A stretch of DNA of 64,000 nt. Source: Bacteroidales bacterium. Lineage in GTDB: Bacteria; Bacteroidota; Bacteroidia; Bacteroidales; Tenuifilaceae. The stretch lies in NCBI GenBank assembly GCA_013141385.1, contig JABFRB010000002.1:186001-250000 (forward strand), read 5' to 3'. Below, one piece after another: positions 29,314-38,948 of the stretch. Position numbers and translations under genes: made by a program. Positions within the stretch are counted from its first letter, which is position 1; each line of letters opens with the position of its first letter. Below the pieces are notes generated by a model, which was not told the DNA's origin, made no database searches, and worked only from the letters and a program-made list of their open reading frames with translations.

Positions 29314-30705
29314 ATGGAACAGATAAGACAAACTTTACGTGATTCTGCCGCAGCCAGATGGACCGCTTTAGCGGTTGTAGCCTTTACAATGCTATGCGGT
29401 TATTATTTGACCGATGTTGTAGCACCTTTAAAAGGTCTACTCGAAGGAAAATTAGGCTGGGGTAGTTCAGATTTTGGATTTTTTAACAGTGCTTACGGTT
29501 GGTTCAACGTTTTCTTAGGAATGTTAATTATCGGTGGTATTATCCTCGATAAAATGGGAGTTAGGTTTACCGGTTTGATGGCAACAATTGTAATGGTGTG
29601 TGGTACCTCAATTAAGTTTTGGGCTATTTCTACTCATTCACTTGATGGTATCACTTGGAAAATACTCTCTTTTGAGGCTCCTGCGCAGGTGTTTATTGCA
29701 GGTTTAGGGTTTGCTATTTTTGCTGTGGGTGTTGAAGTTGCTGGTATTACTGTTTCCAAGATTATTTATAAATGGTTTAAGGGAAAAGAACTTGCACTTG
29801 CCATGGGCCTTGAAATGGCAACAGCACGTTTAGGTACTGGTCTGGCCATTGCAACCTCTGTTCCTATTGCAAAAGCTTTTGGGGTTATTAATGTTTCAAG
29901 ACCTATTTTACTAGCCTTGATTTTACTTTGTATTGGTCTTATCTCTTTTATCATGTATATGTTCATGGATAAAAAATTGGACGCTTCAGAAGTTCAGAAA
30001 ACTGAAGCTCAATTAGAAGAAGATGCTTTCAAAATGTCAGATATAATCCAGATAATTACAAATAAGGGTTGGTGGTATATAGCATTCTTGTGTGTGCTTT
30101 TTTATTCAGCCGTTTTCCCTTTCCTAAAATTTGCGACTGACTTGATGATAAATAAGTTTGGAGTTAGTGAGGAATTAGCTGGATCAATACCTTCTTTGTT
30201 ACCTTTTGGAACAATTCTACTTACTCCGTTTTTTGGAAATTTATATGATAGAAAAGGAAAAGGTGCAACCATTATGATGATTGGATCGTTACTAATTATT
30301 TCGGTTCATGCATTATTTTCGGTTCCATTCCTTCATCATTGGATTATGGCTATTCTGTTAATTCTAGTTTTAGGTGTTGGTTTCTCATTGGTTCCATCAG
30401 CAATGTGGCCATCTGTTCCAAAGATTATTCCTGAAAAACAATTAGGTACAGCTTATGCACTTATTTTCTGGGTACAGAATTGGGGTTTAATGGGTGTACC
30501 TGCTTTAATTGGCTGGGTTCTAGAAAAATATTGTATAACAGGTCAAGTTGTTAGAGATGGTCTTACCGTAAATACTTATAACTATACTTTACCTATGATG
30601 ATTTTTACTGGCTTTGGGCTTCTTGCTCTTATTTTTGCATTCTTGTTAAAAGCTGAAGATAAGAAAAAAGGCTATGGCTTAGAGTTACCTAATATGAAGA
30701 AATAG
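29314..30705 (+). CDS. major facilitator superfamily transporter
   Basis: A 463-residue protein with about 12 membrane helices. The loop 2-3 region reads GGIILDKMGVRFTG, the usual MFS G-x-x-x-D-R/K-x-G motif, and the second half repeats it as GNLYDRKGKG after helix 8. The long central loop carries acidic residues (QKTEAQLEEDAFKMSDII). The helices are separated as 6+6. The substrate cannot be told from sequence; the second-half FGTILLTPFFGNLYDRKGKG block is typical of organic-acid or nitrate-type carriers, but no linked enzyme gene supports either. Confidence 0.85.
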   Translation: MEQIRQTLRDSAAARWTALAVVAFTMLCGYYLTDVVAPLKGLLEGKLGWGSSDFGFFNSAYGWFNVFLGMLIIGGIILDKMGVRFTGLMATIVMVCGTSIKFWAISTHSLDGITWKILSFEAPAQVFIAGLGFAIFAVGVEVAGITVSKIIYKWFKGKELALAMGLEMATARLGTGLAIATSVPIAKAFGVINVSRPILLALILLCIGLISFIMYMFMDKKLDASEVQKTEAQLEEDAFKMSDIIQIITNKGWWYIAFLCVLFYSAVFPFLKFATDLMINKFGVSEELAGSIPSLLPFGTILLTPFFGNLYDRKGKGATIMMIGSLLIISVHALFSVPFLHHWIMAILLILVLGVGFSLVPSAMWPSVPKIIPEKQLGTAYALIFWVQNWGLMGVPALIGWVLEKYCITGQVVRDGLTVNTYNYTLPMMIFTGFGLLALIFAFLLKAEDKKKGYGLELPNMKK

Positions 30706-30729
30706 TTCAAAAGATTTTTTGGAGATAAA

Positions 30730-30757
30730 AAAACGCCCTTTTCGAGGGCGTTTTTTT
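30730..30757 (+). terminator. terminator after the MFS gene
   Basis: ACGCCCT/AGGGCGT stem (30733-30739 and 30745-30751) around TTTCG, flanked by A-run and T-run so that it could work in both directions; 25 bases after the stop codon. Confidence 0.9.
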
Positions 30758-30815
30758 ATTTCCAACGTTTTTGCAATTGTTTTTTTATTAACTTTAAAAT
30801 AAAAACAACAAGATT

Positions 30816-32900
30816 ATGAAAAATATTTTGCTATCCATTTTGCTTCTATTATGTCTATCGGCATTTGCACAGCAATACGATCAAAAATTTGGTAAAATCT
30901 CTATGGCAGAGATGGAGATGAAGGTATGTCCAATTGATTCAAGTGCAGAAGCTGTTGTGCTTTTTGATATAGGAGAAACACGGATGGTATATAATGAAAC
31001 CATTCAAGATTTTCAACTGGAATATACTAGACAGTTTAGAATTAAAATTTTAAGCGTAGAGGGTATAAATTCTGGTAACTTTGAGATATCTCTATATCGA
31101 AACAAGATTAATCAGCCAAATATTTCTAGGTTTAAAGGACTTGGGCTACCTCTGCCGGAGGGAATTCATCCTGGAAATGCCCAAGAAAAATTGTCTATAT
31201 TTAAAGGTATGACATATAACTTGGTGAATGGGAAGATTGAAAAATATAAAATTGAGAAAGAGAATATACTTATAGAAAGCAAAGATATTAACTACATTGT
31301 ACAGAAGATATCTTTTCCAAAGGTTGAGAAGGGTTCAATAATAGAGTGTAAGTACTCTATTGTTTCAGATTTTATATTTAATATGCAACCATGGGCTTTC
31401 CAAAGATCCATCCCTGTATTGTTAAGTAAATACGATACGTATCTTTTTGATTATTATAAATACAATAGTCATATTTCGGGTTATGAACCAATTCGCGAAG
31501 AAAACTCTACCCCGTTAAATAAATACTTTACTTTCGCATGGTTGGAAAGCGAACTATTAGGAAATAAGCGTTTAGGTTATATTCACTATAATTATTTTGA
31601 AAACAAAAAATCATATATAGCACAGAATGTTCCTGCTTTAAAGATTGAACCATACGTTGATAATATTAGTAATTATGTCACAAGAATTGATTTTGAATTT
31701 CAATATTTACTGATTCCACGATTGATACATGAAGATAATTATTCCTCATGGGAATCTCTTAACAAACGACTTCTTGAAAATGATGATTTTGGAAATCAGT
31801 TAGCTGATGGTGAATATTTGATGTCTGATCTTTCAAAAACAATTGAAGGGGTAAATAATCCAGAAGATAAGATTATTAAGATTCGTTCTTTCATTTTTAA
31901 TAAAATTAAGTGGAATGGAAAGTATGGAATATTTACAGATAAAGGTGTAAAATCGGCATATAATGAGGGCTATGGAAATATAGCCGAAATAAACCTAAAT
32001 TTAGTTATGGCTCTTAAACAAGCAGGACTGAATGCAGTACCAATAATTTTAAGCACTCGTTCTCATGGCGGAGTATTTGATTGGACTAAAAATCTTGATA
32101 GATTTAATTATGTTATTGCTGGAGTAAAAATCGATGATAAAATTCTATTTTCTGATGCTGCTTCAAAATTAACTTTTCTGGGAGTGCTTCCATTAGAATG
32201 CCTTAATGGTCAGGTGCTTATTGTTGATGCTAAACAAAGTGAACGGATAAACCTATATCCCGAATTTATATCTAAAAAAAGTAGTTTTGCAACCTTTAGT
32301 ATTGATAATAAGTGCAATATAGCAGGTAAGGTTTCGATTACGTATAAAAATTATTTTACAACTCAACTCATGGAATCGATAAATGGTGATGATGATTTGA
32401 AGCGTAAAAAAGAGGAAATAAGTAATCTATTTAAAAATGGTAATGTTGATAGTTTAACTATAGAATTTGATAAAAACAATCTACCAGAAGCAAAAGTGAG
32501 TTATGGTGTTTATAATAATGCTACATCAACATCACCTGATGAAACCCTGAGCATTACTCCTGCTCAATGGCTAGGATTCAAAATTAGCTCCTTTGAAAAA
32601 AGTGATCGTAAATATCCTGTAAACTTCACCTTCCCAAGTGACGAGTCTTTCGTTATAAAGATTACATTACCTGATGGTTATAAAGTTGATGAATTACCTT
32701 CAAGTGTTAACTATTCACTTCCTGATGGTAATGGAAAGTATATTTATAGTTGTCAAGTTGTTGGTAATGAGCTGGTTTTAATTAGTAAACTTATAATACC
32801 TAAGGTTGAGTACAATTCAAGTGAGTATCCCGCTCTTAAGGTATTTGTTGATGAGATAATTAAGAAACAGGGTGAGAAAGTTGTTCTAAAGAAAATATAA
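30816..32900 (+). CDS. DUF3857/transglutaminase-like protein, catalytic Cys missing (copy 1)
   Basis: A 694-residue secreted protein with signal peptide MKNILLSILLLLCLSAFA. It has an N-terminal DUF3857 beta domain (FQLEYTRQFRIKILSVEGIN), a central transglutaminase-like fold (KIRSFIFNKIKWNGKYG ... GNIAEINLNLVMALKQAGLN) and a C-terminal DUF3858-like beta region ending VVLKKI. At the place where active transglutaminase-like proteins have Cys (GxCxE), this one has GNIAE, so it is probably not an enzyme. It is closely similar to the next gene (both mature forms begin with QKFGKISMAEMEMKVCPIDS). Its role is unknown. Confidence 0.85.
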   Translation: MKNILLSILLLLCLSAFAQQYDQKFGKISMAEMEMKVCPIDSSAEAVVLFDIGETRMVYNETIQDFQLEYTRQFRIKILSVEGINSGNFEISLYRNKINQPNISRFKGLGLPLPEGIHPGNAQEKLSIFKGMTYNLVNGKIEKYKIEKENILIESKDINYIVQKISFPKVEKGSIIECKYSIVSDFIFNMQPWAFQRSIPVLLSKYDTYLFDYYKYNSHISGYEPIREENSTPLNKYFTFAWLESELLGNKRLGYIHYNYFENKKSYIAQNVPALKIEPYVDNISNYVTRIDFEFQYLLIPRLIHEDNYSSWESLNKRLLENDDFGNQLADGEYLMSDLSKTIEGVNNPEDKIIKIRSFIFNKIKWNGKYGIFTDKGVKSAYNEGYGNIAEINLNLVMALKQAGLNAVPIILSTRSHGGVFDWTKNLDRFNYVIAGVKIDDKILFSDAASKLTFLGVLPLECLNGQVLIVDAKQSERINLYPEFISKKSSFATFSIDNKCNIAGKVSITYKNYFTTQLMESINGDDDLKRKKEEISNLFKNGNVDSLTIEFDKNNLPEAKVSYGVYNNATSTSPDETLSITPAQWLGFKISSFEKSDRKYPVNFTFPSDESFVIKITLPDGYKVDELPSSVNYSLPDGNGKYIYSCQVVGNELVLISKLIIPKVEYNSSEYPALKVFVDEIIKKQGEKVVLKKI

Positions 32901-32932
32901 TCACTTAATTAAATATTTAACCTGTTACCCTA

Positions 32933-34966
32933 ATGAAAAATATTTTGCTGTACATTTTGTTGCTAATATGTCTAAAGACATTTGCACAACCCTATGATCA
33001 AAAATTTGGTAAAATTTCTATGGCAGAAATGGAAATGAAAGTTTGTCCAATTGATTCAAGTGCTGCGGCCGTTTTCTTATTTGATATTGGAGAAACCCGG
33101 TTTGATTATAATATGGATAAAAGTAGATTTCAATTACTAATCATACGGCATGCACGAGTTAAAATACTTAGCAAGGATGGTTTGAGCTGGGCTGATCTTA
33201 GTCTAACCCTTTTCAACGAAAATGATTTTGAAGAAAAATTAGCATCCTTTAAAGGCTTTACTTTTAATCTCGAAAACGGTAAAATTGTAAAAGAAAAAGT
33301 TGAAAAGAGTGCAATATTTAGGGAAAAGAAGGATGAAAGGCGCACAGGTGTGAAAATTACTTTCCCGAAGGTAGTTGAGGGTTCTATACTCGAATTTGAT
33401 TATGAGATTACCTCCGATTACACCTACAATCTTCAACCATGGGATTTTCAATACTCAATTCCTGTACTTTTCAGCCAATATTCGATTGGAATACCAGAGT
33501 ACTATAGTTATAAAACACATATTTCAGGCTATGAACCAATTTCAGTGAAGGATGAGGTGAATTATAGGTCAATTTATTTTAATACCCAGGAAAGATCAGG
33601 AGGAACTAGCCTTCGTAATGCAATTGTAAAGAGTCAGACAAGTAGGGCTGAGGTAAAATATACTGAGCAATCAAAAATATTTACTGCTCAAAATATTCCT
33701 GGAGTTGACGATGAGTCATTTGTCGATAATTTGGATAACTATTTAACAAAAGTCAATTTTGAACTTGCATGGGTAAGATATCCGGGTCAATTACAGGAAA
33801 ACTTCTCAACTTCTTGGGCTGAGGTATCTAAAAAGTTGTTAGATGAAAGGAATTTCGGAAAACAATTAGATAATGGTTCATACCTTGAGGATGATTTGAA
33901 GGCTTTCATAGGGACAGCTGAAAGTCCTGAAGAGAAACTTGCAAAAACGGTTTCGTTTATAAAAAGTAGAATAAAATGGAACGATAAATTCCGTCTATAC
34001 ACTGAAAATGGTGTAAAAGCTGCATACAAAGAGGGAGTTGGAAACTCCTCGGAGGTGAATTTGAATTTGGTTGTGGCATTGCGACAAGCAGGATTGGAGG
34101 CCTACCCTGTTGCTCTTAGTACTCGATTTCATGGACTTGTAATGGATTGGCAGGTAACAGTTTCGGGATTTAATCATGTTATCGCATATGTCAAAATAGG
34201 AGAAAAATTCTACAATTGTGATGCAACAGCTCCTTGTAGTATGCTTGGTTTACTTCCTACCGAATGCCTGAATGGTAAAGCAAGAATAATAGACTTAAAA
34301 AATGGTGCTTGGCTTGATTTGTATCCAAAAACCACTTCTAAAAAATCAGTCTTTGCAATCCTTAAAGTTGATGAAAATAATGCTGTTACTGGCAGTGTAA
34401 GTTCAACGTATAAGGACTACTTCGCTCTAAGTATGGCTGAAACAATTAAGGGTGATGATAGTTTGAAACATAGGAAAGAGGCACTAATTAAATCTTTTAA
34501 CAATTCTACTATTGATAGTTTAAAGGTTAAGATTGATGATAACGGTATCGCTGTAGCAAAGGAATCCTACAACATTAGGACAGATGGTACATTGCAGGAG
34601 AATACAAGCATCATATACCTATCTCCAATGTCGGGGTTTGGTTTTGGAAAGAATCCGTTTTTAAAGGTTGAACGAAAATTTCCAGTCAACTTCACTTTCC
34701 CACGTGATGAGTCTGTAATTGTTAGATATACTTTTCCAAATGGCTACAAGATAGAAGAATTACCAACGAATATTTCCATGTCCATGCCAGAGGGTAAGGC
34801 AAAGTTTGTTATTACATACCAAGTTTCAGGAAACGACTTAGTTGTGGTGAGTAAGATTAACATTCCAAATACACTTTACCTTTCCGATGACTACCCTGCG
34901 CTAAGAGGTTTTTTCGATGAAATTATCAAGAAGCAAAATGAAAAAGTGGTGCTTACGAAAATTTAA
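32933..34966 (+). CDS. DUF3857/transglutaminase-like protein, catalytic Cys missing (copy 2)
   Basis: A 677-residue paralog of the previous gene, 32 bases downstream. Signal peptide MKNILLYILLLICLKTFAQ; the first 60 residues are almost the same as in copy 1, and the rest is diverged. The transglutaminase-like core has GNSSEVNLNLVVALRQAGLE, again with Ser in place of the catalytic Cys, while the His block (SGFNHVIAYVKIGEKFYNCD) is kept. A tandem duplication followed by divergence is the simplest history. Confidence 0.85.
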   Translation: MKNILLYILLLICLKTFAQPYDQKFGKISMAEMEMKVCPIDSSAAAVFLFDIGETRFDYNMDKSRFQLLIIRHARVKILSKDGLSWADLSLTLFNENDFEEKLASFKGFTFNLENGKIVKEKVEKSAIFREKKDERRTGVKITFPKVVEGSILEFDYEITSDYTYNLQPWDFQYSIPVLFSQYSIGIPEYYSYKTHISGYEPISVKDEVNYRSIYFNTQERSGGTSLRNAIVKSQTSRAEVKYTEQSKIFTAQNIPGVDDESFVDNLDNYLTKVNFELAWVRYPGQLQENFSTSWAEVSKKLLDERNFGKQLDNGSYLEDDLKAFIGTAESPEEKLAKTVSFIKSRIKWNDKFRLYTENGVKAAYKEGVGNSSEVNLNLVVALRQAGLEAYPVALSTRFHGLVMDWQVTVSGFNHVIAYVKIGEKFYNCDATAPCSMLGLLPTECLNGKARIIDLKNGAWLDLYPKTTSKKSVFAILKVDENNAVTGSVSSTYKDYFALSMAETIKGDDSLKHRKEALIKSFNNSTIDSLKVKIDDNGIAVAKESYNIRTDGTLQENTSIIYLSPMSGFGFGKNPFLKVERKFPVNFTFPRDESVIVRYTFPNGYKIEELPTNISMSMPEGKAKFVITYQVSGNDLVVVSKINIPNTLYLSDDYPALRGFFDEIIKKQNEKVVLTKI

Positions 34967-34986
34967 TTATTTGAACCAAAAGCAGA

Positions 34987-36882
34987 ATGAAAAAACTATT
35001 TAGTCTTGCCTTTGCCGTTTTTTTATTATCGAATGTGGTTTATCCCCAGTGGAAATCGTCAGATATCCCAGATTCTCTTAAAAGGAATGCTGATGCGGTT
35101 ATTCGACGATTGGCAACTGATATAAAAATAATAGGCCTGAATAAAGTAATTGTATCCGAAAACATAGTTGTCACAGTGCTGAATGAACAAGGAAAGATTT
35201 ATGGAAATTTTAGTGAATACTATGATAAGGATTCAAGGATTGAATACGTAAAAGGAGTTGTTTGTGATGATCACCTTGAGGTTGTAAAAAGACTGAAACG
35301 GTCCGACTTCAAGGATCAAAGCATGGTAGCAGATTATTCAATATATGAGGATAATAGAATTATTACCTATGAGGTGTTTCAAACATCGTATCCGTTTACT
35401 GTTGAGTACGAGTGCCGTAAAGTGTTGAATACTGCGATGTTTATTCCTTCGTGGTATCCTCAGAGCGGATATAGGCTTGGAGTTGAAAAGGCAAATATGA
35501 AAGTTTCTTGTATTGATTCAAATCCACTTATTTATAAGTTGATGAATATTGATAAACCCTCAAAAACAGTTGATGAGAATGGTTTTGATGTGTTTTTATG
35601 GGATGTCAGCAATTTGAAACCAATTGAAAAGGAACCTTACTCACCAAGTTTTTACGAGTTTGCACCAGCAGTTATTCAAAGTGTGACAAGTTTTACGCTT
35701 GGAGGTTTCTATGGACACATGGATTCTTGGAAAAGTTACGGACAATGGTTGCATTCACTGAAATTGGGAAGGAGCGACTTGTCTATTGAGGCTCAAACCA
35801 AAGTTCAGGAACTTGTGAAGAATGAAACGATCTTGCGTAATAAGGTGCAATTGATTTACAAATATATGCAATCGCATACTCGATATGTAAGCATTCAACT
35901 TGGAGTTGGCGGCTGGCAACCTTTTCCCGCATCTTCGGTAGAGAAGAATGGCTATGGTGATTGTAAGGCTCTTGTTAACTATACTTATTCACTTCTTAAG
36001 GCTGCTGGTATAAAATCATTCTACTGCCCAATTGGTGTGGGAGATCGGAAAATTATATTCGACGATTTCCCTGGAGCGGGTCAAACAAATCATATCATTT
36101 TATGTGTTCCAAACGGGGTAGATAGTTTATGGTTAGAATGTACAAGCCAACAATACCCTTTTGCATTTATATCACATGAGTTTCAAAATCAGAAAGTTTT
36201 ACTTGTTGATGGCGATTCAAGCCGTTTAGTCCGTATTCCGCGAGGAGTTGCTGAAAAGAATGTTCAAACACGATTGGTCAACATCAAACTAGATAGCATT
36301 GGAAATGCTGAAGGTAGGATGGTTACAAAAGAATACAGTGCCGAACTTGAAAACTTATTCCCTGAGGTATGGTCAAACAAGAAAGATCAGGCGGAAATTG
36401 TTCAGAGAAAGTATCGAATACCCGGTATAATCTACAGTAGTATTGAATATCAACTTGATGATAATTCTGAACCAACAGGGAATGAAAGAATAAGTTTTAA
36501 GGTAAATGGGTATGCATCTCAAACTGGTCGTAGGCTATTTATTCCATTCAACCCCTTTTCTCAAGGAAGCACAGTGCCTGTTAAAGTAAAAAGAAGACTA
36601 AGGGATGTCGAAATTGATGAGTGTTTTACTCACATCGATACAATTACTTATAATATACCTAAAGGTTTTACCATTGAGTATAGCCCAAAACCCAAATCGA
36701 TTTCTGGATTATTTGGAAGCTATAATTCCATCGTAAATGTTGATGGGGATAAACTTATTACGATTAGAAAATATACGCAAAACAGAGGAAAATATCCTGC
36801 AAAAGAATACAATAATTTTATTGACTTCCTTTTAGAGGTGTCAAAACAGGATAAACAAAGTTTGGTGCTAGTCAATAAGTAG
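34987..36882 (+). CDS. DUF3857/transglutaminase-like protein with intact Cys
   Basis: A 631-residue secreted protein (signal MKKLFSLAFAVFLLSNVVYP), 20 bases after copy 2, so the three form an operon. DUF3857 in the N-terminal half, then a transglutaminase-like core with Cys326 in NGYGDCKALVNYTYSLLKAA and His in GQTNHIILCVP; the third position reads WLECTS, Glu where Asp is common. Here the catalytic pair is kept, unlike in the two upstream genes. The substrate is unknown; members are exported to the periplasm or surface. Confidence 0.87.
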   Translation: MKKLFSLAFAVFLLSNVVYPQWKSSDIPDSLKRNADAVIRRLATDIKIIGLNKVIVSENIVVTVLNEQGKIYGNFSEYYDKDSRIEYVKGVVCDDHLEVVKRLKRSDFKDQSMVADYSIYEDNRIITYEVFQTSYPFTVEYECRKVLNTAMFIPSWYPQSGYRLGVEKANMKVSCIDSNPLIYKLMNIDKPSKTVDENGFDVFLWDVSNLKPIEKEPYSPSFYEFAPAVIQSVTSFTLGGFYGHMDSWKSYGQWLHSLKLGRSDLSIEAQTKVQELVKNETILRNKVQLIYKYMQSHTRYVSIQLGVGGWQPFPASSVEKNGYGDCKALVNYTYSLLKAAGIKSFYCPIGVGDRKIIFDDFPGAGQTNHIILCVPNGVDSLWLECTSQQYPFAFISHEFQNQKVLLVDGDSSRLVRIPRGVAEKNVQTRLVNIKLDSIGNAEGRMVTKEYSAELENLFPEVWSNKKDQAEIVQRKYRIPGIIYSSIEYQLDDNSEPTGNERISFKVNGYASQTGRRLFIPFNPFSQGSTVPVKVKRRLRDVEIDECFTHIDTITYNIPKGFTIEYSPKPKSISGLFGSYNSIVNVDGDKLITIRKYTQNRGKYPAKEYNNFIDFLLEVSKQDKQSLVLVNK

Positions 36883-36893
36883 ATATACGGGTT

Positions 36894-36928
36894 AAAAAGC
36901 AGGGTGGATATTATCCACCTTGCTTTTT
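36894..36928. terminator. bidirectional terminator between the DUF3857 operon and purA
   Basis: Two 16-base arms (36894-36909 and 36913-36928) with a 3-base loop; the stem starts with an A-run and ends in a T-run, so it serves both converging transcripts. One pair is G-T. The right arm overlaps the purA stop codon (36927-36929). Confidence 0.9.
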
Positions 36929-38189
36929 ATCTGATAATCGTAGCATCTCTGTTCGGTCCTACAGAAACTATTTTTATAGGTACACCTGTTTCGGTTTCAA
37001 TAAATCTTATGTATTCTATCAATCTTTCAGGTAGTTCATTCTCGCTCTTGATTTTGGTAACATCGGCTTTCCAACCCTTAAACTCTTTATAAATTGGTTC
37101 AATAGGAGTATCAATTTCGTAGGGCATTGTATAAGTTAATTTGCCATTTACCTTATACGAAACGGCTACTTTAATTGTGTCAAAGGTGTCAAGTACATCA
37201 GCCTTCATCATTATTAGCGAGGTTACACCATTTAGCATGATGGCATATTTTAGTGCCACCAAATCAAGCCACCCACATCTGCGCGGCCTACCAGTAGTTG
37301 CACCAAACTCAGCCCCAATTCTGCGCATTTCCTCACCAATGGCATTCTCCTGCTCAGTTGGGAATGGTCCAGAGCCAACTCTTGTACAGTATGCTTTGAA
37401 AATACCTAAAACTTCACCAATTCGCGATGGAGCAATACCCAAGCCAGTACATGCTCCAGCACAAACAGTATTGGATGATGTAACGTAAGGGTAAGAACCG
37501 AAATCGATATCAAGTAAAGAACCTTGAGCCCCTTCTGCTAAGAACCGTTTGCCATTATCGAGCATATGGTTTATGGTTACTTCCGAATCAATAAGCTCAA
37601 ATTTTTTCATCAACTCAACACCTTTGAACCAAGCATCTTCATGCCGTTCGATATTGCTGTTATAATTATACTGCTTGAGAATGTCTTTATGTTTATTTTT
37701 AAGATTTCCATAACGCTCCTTAAAATCAACCCGGAGTATATCGCCAACCCGCAAGCCATTACGACCTGTTTTATCCATGTAGGTTGGGCCAATTCCTTTA
37801 AGGGTAGAACCTATCTTACTCTTACCTTTGGCTGCTTCTGATGCAGCATCAAGTTCACGATGCGATGGGAGGATTAGATGTGCTTTTTTTGATATTTTAA
37901 GTGTGTTTTGTAAATCCACTCCCATTTTTGATAAAGCCTCAATTTCTTCAGTAAAAATTATGGGATCGATAACAACTCCATTCCCAATAATATTTATAGT
38001 CCCTTTATGGAAGACTCCCGAAGGAATTGTATGTAATACATGCTTAATTTGATTAAACTCTAGAGAATGTCCTGCATTGGGGCCGCCTTGAAAACGAGCA
38101 ATAACATCGTAATTGGAGGTTAATACATCCACAACTTTTCCTTTTCCTTCATCACCCCACTGAAGTCCTAGTAATACATCTGCTTTCAT
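36927..38189 (-). CDS. purA: adenylosuccinate synthetase
   Basis: Joins IMP and aspartate with GTP on the way to AMP. The 420-residue protein begins MKADVLLGLQWGDEGKGKVV (GDEGKGK GTP loop), followed by ARFQGGPNAGHSLEF, HTIPSGVFH, KGIGPTYMDKTGRNGLRVGD, AEGAQGSLLDIDFGSYPYVT and GATTGRPRRCGWLDLVALKY. Length and all signatures are normal. It stands alone and is convergent with the DUF3857 operon. Confidence 0.97.
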   Translation of the reverse strand: MKADVLLGLQWGDEGKGKVVDVLTSNYDVIARFQGGPNAGHSLEFNQIKHVLHTIPSGVFHKGTINIIGNGVVIDPIIFTEEIEALSKMGVDLQNTLKISKKAHLILPSHRELDAASEAAKGKSKIGSTLKGIGPTYMDKTGRNGLRVGDILRVDFKERYGNLKNKHKDILKQYNYNSNIERHEDAWFKGVELMKKFELIDSEVTINHMLDNGKRFLAEGAQGSLLDIDFGSYPYVTSSNTVCAGACTGLGIAPSRIGEVLGIFKAYCTRVGSGPFPTEQENAIGEEMRRIGAEFGATTGRPRRCGWLDLVALKYAIMLNGVTSLIMMKADVLDTFDTIKVAVSYKVNGKLTYTMPYEIDTPIEPIYKEFKGWKADVTKIKSENELPERLIEYIRFIETETGVPIKIVSVGPNRDATIIR

Positions 38190-38330
38190 TTATGATTGTT
38201 TTAGAAATGTAAACTTATCCCAAAGATGATAGTTTTATAACCTTTTAAAGGTACATAAAAAATTATGTCTAGTCCATGGAAGTTATCAACATGGATGCCT
38301 TCTATCCAATTATCAAGCCATCTATTTCAT

Positions 38331-38361
38331 AAAAAAACCGTGGCATTAAGGCAACGGTTTT
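38331..38361 (-). terminator. terminator of the Fur-family gene
   Basis: AAAACCGT (38334-38341) and ACGGTTTT (38354-38361) form an 8-bp stem with a 12-base loop; on the minus strand a T-run (CGGTTTTTTTATG) follows. It lies 26 bases after the stop codon of the Fur-like gene. Confidence 0.8.
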
Positions 38362-38386
38362 GGTTTTATAACTATTTAAATGTTAG

Positions 38387-38851
38387 TTAAACTGTCAGTT
38401 CAAGTTCATTTATACAATCATTACATGTTCCGTAAAAGTAAAGGGAGTGATGAGAAATTCTGAAGTTCATTGTTCTCCCTGCAGTGTTTTTAATCTCTTG
38501 TACACGTGGATCGCAGAATTCAATTACCTTTCCACATCTTGTGCAGATTAAGTGATCGTGTTGTTTACATTCATAAGCTTTTTCGAACTGAGCGATGTTT
38601 TTACCAAATTGGTGTTTAACTACCAGACCACAATCAAGTAATAGTTCAATAGTGTTATATAGTGTAGCACGGCTAACTCTGTATTTCTTATTCTTCATGA
38701 AGATATAAAGGGTCTCAATATCAAAATGCCCTTCGTGAGTATAAATTTCCTCTAGGATAGAAAAACGCTCAGGTGTTTTTCTATGACCCTTGCGCTCGAG
38801 GTAATCGATAAAAAGTTTTTTAACGGTATCTTTGGTGCTTATGCAAGTCAT
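38387..38851 (-). CDS. Fur-family metal or peroxide regulator
   Basis: A 154-residue repressor from the ATG at 38851 (the frame continues to a TTG at 38893). The N-terminal winged helix includes KGHRKTPERFSILEEIY and VSRATLYNTIELLLDCGLVV; the dimerisation half has ECKQHDHLICTRCGKVIEFC and the second zinc pair CNDC, making the structural CxxC...CxxC site. It could be Fur, PerR or Zur; sequence alone does not decide, although the HDHLICTRCGKV region is of the Fur/PerR style. It is transcribed just after the RelA/SpoT gene by 98 bases. Confidence 0.9.
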   Translation of the reverse strand: MTCISTKDTVKKLFIDYLERKGHRKTPERFSILEEIYTHEGHFDIETLYIFMKNKKYRVSRATLYNTIELLLDCGLVVKHQFGKNIAQFEKAYECKQHDHLICTRCGKVIEFCDPRVQEIKNTAGRTMNFRISHHSLYFYGTCNDCINELELTV

Positions 38852-38948
38852 ATTTATCTTATTTGTATAAGTTTTGCGTAAAGATATTATCAAATTTAAG
38901 AAATCTCTATTCTATATAATTGAATTAACAAGTTTAAAGTGAAAAGGT

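Noticed and set aside
38852-38893. Fur-family protein starting at the TTG 38893
   Set aside because: The 14 extra residues have no counterpart in the family as I know it; the ATG at 38851 gives a standard N-terminus.
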